Part shown: positions 1-5,054 of the stretch, one piece after another
Layout of the letters: each line of letters opens with the position of its first letter
Position numbering within the stretch: the first letter of the stretch is position 1
Assembly: GCA_030151105.1 (NCBI GenBank)
Contig: JASLEN010000385.1
Coordinates: 1-5,054, forward strand
Direction: 5' to 3'
From: Dysgonomonas sp.
Lineage (GTDB): Bacteria; Bacteroidota; Bacteroidia; Bacteroidales; Dysgonomonadaceae
DNA: 5,054 nt
Translations under genes and position numbers: made by a program
The notes under the pieces: generated by a model
Databases searched by the model: none
Told to the model about the DNA's origin: nothing
What the model saw: the letters and a program-made list of their open reading frames with translations, nothing else

Positions 1-3000
1 TTCTTAGTAGAGTCAGGCAACACATGATGGAGTCCACTTGGAGGCACTAACATTTTTTTCTTTCTGAACCAAAGCTCTTTTAGCTTGTCAAAATCTCTTC
101 GGTACATAATTCCTATTCCCTGAGTGTTTATGCCTTTCATATCTTGAAGATAGTAGAACTTCTCATTGTAGTGATTGTAAGCTTTCAATCGCCAAGTACC
201 AGAAGTATTCAATAAGAATTCGATATCAATATCTGTTATCACAGCATTTTGATTGATAAAAGGATCATCACGATAACCAAAATTACCATTGATAAGAAGC
301 CTATCATTTAACAATTGGCTTGACAACAGCAGCTCTACTTCCGTATTTGTCATTTCAGCATCACTCATTCGTATATGTGTGCCCAACTGCCATCTATCAT
401 CAACTTGACTAACGATTTTAGTCAACTGATTAGACAAGGTAGCTGATGCCATAACAGCAAAGTCGGACGAAGGATTTGCCACATTTCCAGCATCAGGAGT
501 ATAAAATTTAGAGAGCAATAGAAGATAAGTAACTTGTCTGTTAATCATATCCTCGGTATCCATATAGCTCTTTATTTGGCGCTCTACATCAGCGTTCACT
601 GTTGGAAAATTGATATCAAGACCGACTGTAGGCTGTTTCAATGGTCCTGTCAAATTCAAGACACATTGCACAGGCACACTTGCTTGACCACTTTGTCGAA
701 CTAAGTCATTATCCAAATCACTCAAAGAAGCTGTTAGTTTATAAATAGCATTTACATCCAATGTTGCTTGGAATGGGTCTCCTCTAAACTGCACTGTACT
801 ACCATCTTGAATAGAGAATTTTTTCTCCATTATACGTTGAAACGTAAAGTTGTAACTACCTCTATTTACATTGAATGTTCCATACAACTTAGGTTCTAGC
901 TTCGAGCTCCATACAAACTGCATTGCTCCACTACCTGAACCTCTAAGAATATCTCCACCCACTGGATCCATCAATAACTCGAAAGTAGCATCTGGTGTAG
1001 CATCAATATAAAAATTCATATTGATATTCATATCCGATTTAGCAGCAATAGGGGCAAGAGTCATTTTCTTTTCACCTTCTACATTTAGTGTATCTGGTTC
1101 TTTATAGGTTATAAATGAGTATTCATTTATCTCATCTTCCATAAAATTCATGCGCACAAGTGTATTTTCTTGCGTCTGCATATTGATATCAATATTAATC
1201 TCTCGCTCATCACCTCCTAGTATCCCTTTACCGCTACCAAATACCTGTCCATAGAAAATAGGATTGGTAGCCTCTGTAGCATTATACACTAAGAAGTTAT
1301 TTGCACTCAATTCTATATGATACATTATGTCACGGAAATAATCATGCACAACCTTACCATTGGCATAAGCTATATTCCCGAACTTGTCAACAAACTCTAT
1401 ATCATTGAAATAGATAAGCCCTTCTCGCAGATAGATAACATCAGAAAAAGTATAGTCAGTATTTAGAAATTTGATTCCAATATTTCCATTTATAACATTG
1501 GCTACACCCTCTACTGTTACATTCGAAAAGTCTCCATGCAAATGCACATGCCCTGTACCTCTTCCACTTATTTTGTCAAAAATAGATGCTGCGTAGTGAT
1601 GCAAGAAACCAATGTCAATGCTATCTGCATCAAAGTGAATAGAAAGTCCCTGTTTTATAGGATCTATAACTCCATTTACTTTAGTTGTTTTATTTTCTTT
1701 TGTCAGGATTTTCCCATCCAAAATTACCTCTTTAGTTTCATCATTTAACTCACTAAACAATTCTAAAGAACCTAATTCTGTACCATTGAACTTGAAATCC
1801 CGAACCTTAAGATTCGTATTGGCATACGGTTTTTCATCAATACTTGATAGATATAAATCTCCAGAAGCTGCACCTCCAAACCTAAGAGCATCAATAGCTA
1901 AAGTCTCAAATACATATTCCAAATCTATATCTCGCAGCTGCGTTTTTAGAATTGCAGCAGGATCAGTTTGAGAATATTTCCCATGAATTTTCAGTTCCTG
2001 TTTTCCATCTTCTGTATAAAGCCAGAAATTATCTACATCAACAACTTTCTTATCTATTGTAATAGCCGTTTCTTCTAACTTCCAGTTCGCATTATTAAGT
2101 AATAACTTACTCTCATCAATGGATATGCGAGTTCTTAAGCCATCTTTTCTTCCTAGATGATCAAATTCAGTGAGTATTTTGAATGTCCCTTCTGCTCTAT
2201 GTTTACTATTATTTATAAGATCAATTTGAGTAACGATTTCATCATTTTTTGCAGAGGATGCTATTGTGATATCATTTTGTATTTGGTTCTTTCCCTCCAA
2301 CTGAGCTTTGACAATAGCTGACAATGCACCATCATTGGTGGTTGCAGAAACACTTCCTGAACGTATTTTCATACCTCCAGCTAAGATATGCGGAGTATTT
2401 ATATTTAAAGAAAAAATATCAGTTTCATCATTATAATGACCTTTTATAGAGGCTGGCTGATAAAGAACAACTGGTAATTTCAGAATATCACTCAGTTTTT
2501 CTGTATTTTCAATATCAAACTTAAATTTGAAATTATTTAATAAAATAGGTTTTCTATTATCTTGAGGAAGTAGAGCAGGTAAGTATTCATGTAAAGTACA
2601 CTTCAAACTATTACCCAAATCCTTCATTGAGCTTTGTCCTTCAATCTCTCCATTTATGATGTCTGACTTCAATTCTATTTTCCGATTATCATCAATAGAC
2701 TGTCCACTAGCTAAAACAAGGAGTTTCTCAAGATTAAAAGTCTTTTGATCCCTCATAAACTCAAGCGCATTTATCGAAATGTGTCCTTCCACATTGTCCA
2801 CATTAGCTCCTTCAAGATCCACATCAAGATCAAATGACAGATAAGAGTTGTCAAAACCATTCAATAGGTTTAACTTACCTAATTGCACATCTTTTATTTG
2901 AGCATCCACATTTAGTTTTGGCAGTTTCTTATTTGATAGATCTAGCATTCCCTCCAAATTGATATGCCCATGCTTGTCATTTATATTCAAGCTACCATCA

Positions 3001-4478
3001 ACCTTGTTAGCTCCATAATGAACATCAACAACAATATCTTCATAAGTATAGTCTTTGAACTGAAAATCATGAATTTGCCCTTTCACAGTACCTTGTAGCT
3101 CTTTGTACAAAGGCTTAGCAATATCTACAGCTATACTAAATGATGTATTTCCTAAATCTTTATTTCCTAAAAATTTCCCAAGTTCAAAATCATTGGTATA
3201 TACTTTCCCTTTGGCATAAGAGAAAACTTTTTCTTTCTTATTAAAACCTATTAACACATCTGTTCTTACAACTCCATTATCAGTATCTAATGAACCAAAA
3301 GCTGTTAGCTGATTAATATACCCAGAAATATCTCCTTGAAATGATATGTTTTTTTGCTCTAATATTCCTTGAGGCAGAGAAACTTTCTTCTTAGAAAATG
3401 TATTTGCAATTCGTTCAACATCATTCCCCGAAAATGTTAATTCATCTACGGCTGCCAACATATAGGCATCTCCATCATCGTACCAATCTTTTATTTCAGC
3501 ATTGGCTGTCAATCTCAACGATTTGCCAAACCTCAAATTAAGGTTAGACATTGTAAGATTATGTTCCAAGCCCGAAATATCAGCTTTTATATATACACGA
3601 TCACTTAGTGACCTTAGTTCTGGAACAAATGCTGCTAAATCTTTTGGAGAAATATAGGATTGAGAAAGACTAAAATCTAGTTTTAGATCATTCTCATCAT
3701 GTTCATGAGTAGTTGTGGAATCTCTTTTTTGTGGTAAAACTAAATCGAGCTTTGCAACTTCAACTTTAGAGTCGGGTAGTAGTAGTTCAAACCCTTTGAT
3801 AGACACATTTTCTTTTTGAGTAATAAAGCGTCCAACTAGATTATTAATTTCAAAACCACTTTTCTCTTTTAATTCTAATTTTCGAACCTGTATATTTAAA
3901 GAATCACTTTGCAATGACTTTAGAGCCAGCTTCGCATTAAAATCCTTAACTGCTATGTGGTTAGGATCAAATTTTCCGAAAGCTTGTTTTGTATCTAATA
4001 TATCGTAATGAAAGCTTCCATTTGCGATATTAATTGCATTCAGTTTTATTTGAAGTTTACTCTTGGGCTTGTCATCTTTGGACTGAAAAGCATCTATAAT
4101 AAATTGTATATTGAGTGTTGAATCCTTAGATTCTTTCGACAGATAAGCGTCAAAATCAGAAAGTCGAGCTGATGAAACAACAATATTTTTCTTCATCAAC
4201 TCAAACAAGTCGATAGATGCTGAGATATTACCAGCAATTAATATTTTGTTGTCATCTCTATCATAGAGATACAAACTATCTAAACCAACAGTATTAAAAG
4301 GTCTAAAATATAGCTTCCCAATACCTAAATCAGTATCTAACTTATTAGTAAGTTCTTCTACAATAAAATCTTTGGCATAATTCTGTACTGCCTTTGTATT
4401 CAGCAGACCAAAAACTAAAGCGAGTAGTCCTAAGACGATACCTAGCGTAGTTAAAAATATTTGTTTAAACCTCTTTAT
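1..4478 (-). CDS. tamB: TamB-like translocation/assembly module protein (DUF490), 3' end beyond the window
   Basis: This giant envelope protein is anchored in the inner membrane and spans the periplasm as a long beta-rich groove. Family knowledge links TamB/AsmA-like proteins to outer-membrane protein assembly with a TamA-type barrel and to phospholipid transport. At least 1492 residues are visible; E. coli TamB has about 1260, and Bacteroidota forms are commonly longer. Residues 2-5 (KRFK) are basic and 7-26 form one hydrophobic signal-anchor helix, followed by an AsmA-like start (RPFNTVGLDSLYLYD, about 59-73). About 100-1030 are repetitive short beta strands, with a His/acid-rich stretch near 253-265 (HEHDEND). 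The conserved TamB C-terminal domain covers about 1030-1480: FGNIAYGNGK (1033), DPVGGDILRGSGSG (1171), GDPF (1233), LTGPLKQPTVGLDINFP (1276), NRQVTYLLLLSKFYTPD (1313), INGNFGYRDDPF (1396), then GIMYRRDF and a basic tail. Only two cysteines occur (627, 1272). The stop should lie a few codons past position 1. The start is placed at ATA 4476-4478 because no ATG, GTG or TTG precedes the anchor helix. Family assignment is very secure; the start is not. Confidence 0.93.
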   Translation of the reverse strand, partial: MKRFKQIFLTTLGIVLGLLALVFGLLNTKAVQNYAKDFIVEELTNKLDTDLGIGKLYFRPFNTVGLDSLYLYDRDDNKILIAGNISASIDLFELMKKNIVVSSARLSDFDAYLSKESKDSTLNIQFIIDAFQSKDDKPKSKLQIKLNAINIANGSFHYDILDTKQAFGKFDPNHIAVKDFNAKLALKSLQSDSLNIQVRKLELKEKSGFEINNLVGRFITQKENVSIKGFELLLPDSKVEVAKLDLVLPQKRDSTTTHEHDENDLKLDFSLSQSYISPKDLAAFVPELRSLSDRVYIKADISGLEHNLTMSNLNLRFGKSLRLTANAEIKDWYDDGDAYMLAAVDELTFSGNDVERIANTFSKKKVSLPQGILEQKNISFQGDISGYINQLTAFGSLDTDNGVVRTDVLIGFNKKEKVFSYAKGKVYTNDFELGKFLGNKDLGNTSFSIAVDIAKPLYKELQGTVKGQIHDFQFKDYTYEDIVVDVHYGANKVDGSLNINDKHGHINLEGMLDLSNKKLPKLNVDAQIKDVQLGKLNLLNGFDNSYLSFDLDVDLEGANVDNVEGHISINALEFMRDQKTFNLEKLLVLASGQSIDDNRKIELKSDIINGEIEGQSSMKDLGNSLKCTLHEYLPALLPQDNRKPILLNNFKFKFDIENTEKLSDILKLPVVLYQPASIKGHYNDETDIFSLNINTPHILAGGMKIRSGSVSATTNDGALSAIVKAQLEGKNQIQNDITIASSAKNDEIVTQIDLINNSKHRAEGTFKILTEFDHLGRKDGLRTRISIDESKLLLNNANWKLEETAITIDKKVVDVDNFWLYTEDGKQELKIHGKYSQTDPAAILKTQLRDIDLEYVFETLAIDALRFGGAASGDLYLSSIDEKPYANTNLKVRDFKFNGTELGSLELFSELNDETKEVILDGKILTKENKTTKVNGVIDPIKQGLSIHFDADSIDIGFLHHYAASIFDKISGRGTGHVHLHGDFSNVTVEGVANVINGNIGIKFLNTDYTFSDVIYLREGLIYFNDIEFVDKFGNIAYANGKVVHDYFRDIMYHIELSANNFLVYNATEATNPIFYGQVFGSGKGILGGDEREINIDINMQTQENTLVRMNFMEDEINEYSFITYKEPDTLNVEGEKKMTLAPIAAKSDMNINMNFYIDATPDATFELLMDPVGGDILRGSGSGAMQFVWSSKLEPKLYGTFNVNRGSYNFTFQRIMEKKFSIQDGSTVQFRGDPFQATLDVNAIYKLTASLSDLDNDLVRQSGQASVPVQCVLNLTGPLKQPTVGLDINFPTVNADVERQIKSYMDTEDMINRQVTYLLLLSKFYTPDAGNVANPSSDFAVMASATLSNQLTKIVSQVDDRWQLGTHIRMSDAEMTNTEVELLLSSQLLNDRLLINGNFGYRDDPFINQNAVITDIDIEFLLNTSGTWRLKAYNHYNEKFYYLQDMKGINTQGIGIMYRRDFDKLKELWFRKKKMLVPPSGLHHVLPDSTK

Positions 4479-4490
4479 AGCTCTATGATT

Positions 4491-4512
4491 TTAGGCTACA
4501 AAAATAGCTTAA
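4491..4512. repeat. 8-bp imperfect inverted repeat overlapping the tamB promoter
   Basis: The plus strand reads TTAGGCTA (4491-4498), a 6-base spacer CAAAAA, then TAGCTTAA (4505-4512). The arms are complementary at 7 of 8 positions, and the odd pair is G-T. The repeat covers the -7 element and the expected transcription start. It could be an operator for a dimeric regulator, a small hairpin at the 5' end of the transcript, or chance in AT-rich sequence. No run of T follows on the minus strand, so it does not look like a terminator. Confidence 0.25.
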
Positions 4513-4529
4513 AAGGCAGTATATCCCAA
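4499..4529 (-). promoter_or_regulatory. Bacteroidota-type promoter upstream of tamB
   Basis: On the minus strand, a TTG at 4529-4527 (-33 box) is followed after exactly 20 bases by TATTTTTG at 4506-4499. The latter fits the Bacteroidota primary sigma -7 consensus TAnnTTTG at every fixed base, and the 19-21 base spacing is right. Transcription would begin at about 4491-4494, leaving a leader of roughly 13-16 nt before the ATA codon at 4478. This implies tamB has its own promoter and does not depend only on read-through from the upstream dehydrogenase gene. It is a consensus match only, in AT-rich DNA where chance matches are fairly common. Confidence 0.5.
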
Positions 4530-4586
4530 CTATTAGTGCTCGTTTATTTGGAGAAAATGAGGCTTTAAGAATAATTAAGTAGCTTT

Positions 4587-5054
4587 TTAGCGAGTGACTT
4601 CTTCAATTAGATAAAAAATAGATTTAAAATTGATTCCAGCTTGCTCCGACATTCCTATTTCACACGTTCTACTTGTAGAATATCCAGCATTACAATCCTC
4701 TGGAATCTGTGATTTCAAATCTCTCAATCCATGCTTGTTTAATTCTGGATAAGTAAATCCTCTATCACCAGCAAATCCACAACAATTGCTCTCTACCAAT
4801 GTAACCTTTTCAGCACATTGCAACGAAAGTTCATAAAGCATATCTTCCTTTGCAATTTTCTTCACGGAGCAAACAGGGAACACGACAGTCTCTTTTTTCT
4901 TATTTTTGACCTCCAGCTTTGGCATCACATGTTCATACATGAATTCAATAGGATCATAAACTTTCATATCGGTACGTTTGAAACCTTCCATGAAAGTATA
5001 AAAGCATGGGCTCATGTCGAACAGTATAGGAATTTGACCTTTAACCGATTCTTC
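4587..5054 (-). CDS. FAD-linked oxidase / Fe-S oxidoreductase (D-lactate or D-2-hydroxyglutarate dehydrogenase type), C-terminal part
   Basis: These are the last 155 residues of a protein whose start lies beyond position 5054. The frame is open to the window edge, so the ATG at 5013-5015 is internal; the 13 codons before it (ending PILFD) are continuous with the family motif xLFDxSPC. The region matches the C-terminal cysteine-rich (CCG) domain of fused FAD-binding and Fe-S proteins such as E. coli YdiJ and bacterial D-lactate dehydrogenases, which are often 900-1000 residues long. Visible marks are SPC (Cys 17 of the visible part), PVCSVKK (Cys 62), NCCGFAGDRGF (Cys 91-92), the PEL that follows, and GYSTSRTCEIGMS near the end, closing with SIFYLIEEVT. 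Family members oxidise D-2-hydroxyacids at FAD and pass electrons through Fe-S centres to an acceptor. The substrate cannot be told from this fragment, because the FAD and substrate domains are outside the window. The stop is TAA at 4587-4589, about 108 bp before the probable tamB start on the same strand. Confidence 0.9.
   Translation of the reverse strand, partial: EESVKGQIPILFDMSPCFYTFMEGFKRTDMKVYDPIEFMYEHVMPKLEVKNKKKETVVFPVCSVKKIAKEDMLYELSLQCAEKVTLVESNCCGFAGDRGFTYPELNKHGLRDLKSQIPEDCNAGYSTSRTCEIGMSEQAGINFKSIFYLIEEVTR

Noticed and set aside
1536..1748. Plus-strand open frame of 70 codons
   Set aside because: It lies wholly antisense to the conserved tamB coding frame, in exact codon register with it, and its translation shows no recognisable domain. 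It is a shadow.
1786..1971. Plus-strand open frame of 61 codons
   Set aside because: It is also antisense within tamB, with no recognisable motif and no promoter-like sequence noticed; the opposite strand carries a clear protein.
1..4478. Possible frameshift or premature stop in the long tamB frame, suspected because of its odd start
   Set aside because: A codon-by-codon scan of the minus frame found no stop, and the family motifs stay in one frame to the window edge, so the body of the gene is intact.
4516..4528. GGGATATACTGCC looks like a palindrome in the gap
   Set aside because: Only the outer G/C bases pair; the inner bases do not match their reverse complement.
4562..4583. Possible terminator hairpin just after the oxidoreductase stop codon
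   Set aside because: Only short AT pairs (TTAA/TTAA) and a three-base GCT/AGC stem with a bulge can be drawn, followed by a broken T run. It is too weak to call.

Overview
This window most likely comes from a low-GC member of the Bacteroidota, probably Bacteroidales-like. Three things point there: the AT-rich composition, a TTG-N20-TAnnTTTG promoter of the Bacteroidota type in the only intergenic gap, and a very long TamB-family protein of the kind found in that phylum. The genus cannot be fixed from the sequence alone.

Both genes are on the minus strand, and both run off the window. The right end (4587-5054) holds the C-terminal 155 residues of an FAD-binding and Fe-S-binding oxidoreductase of the D-lactate / D-2-hydroxyglutarate dehydrogenase type. 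A gap of about 108 bp follows, with a promoter and an overlapping inverted repeat. The rest of the window (1-4478) is a single uninterrupted reading frame of at least 1492 codons. It encodes a TamB-like (DUF490) envelope protein, complete except for its last few residues. I read every codon of this frame and found no in-frame stop or frameshift.

The two genes have no obvious functional link. The first is a central-metabolism redox enzyme. The second is an inner-membrane-anchored periplasmic bridge protein involved in outer-membrane assembly or lipid transport. The promoter in the gap suggests tamB is transcribed at least partly on its own.

The oddest point is the tamB start. The open frame begins just after a stop at 4491-4493 and runs straight into a signal-anchor helix, yet it has no ATG, GTG or TTG before that helix. 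The best-placed codon is ATA at 4476-4478, giving (M)KRFKQIF. It is either a non-canonical start, a mutated ATG or a base error. I found no RNA genes, mobile elements or CRISPR arrays, and no clearly new system.
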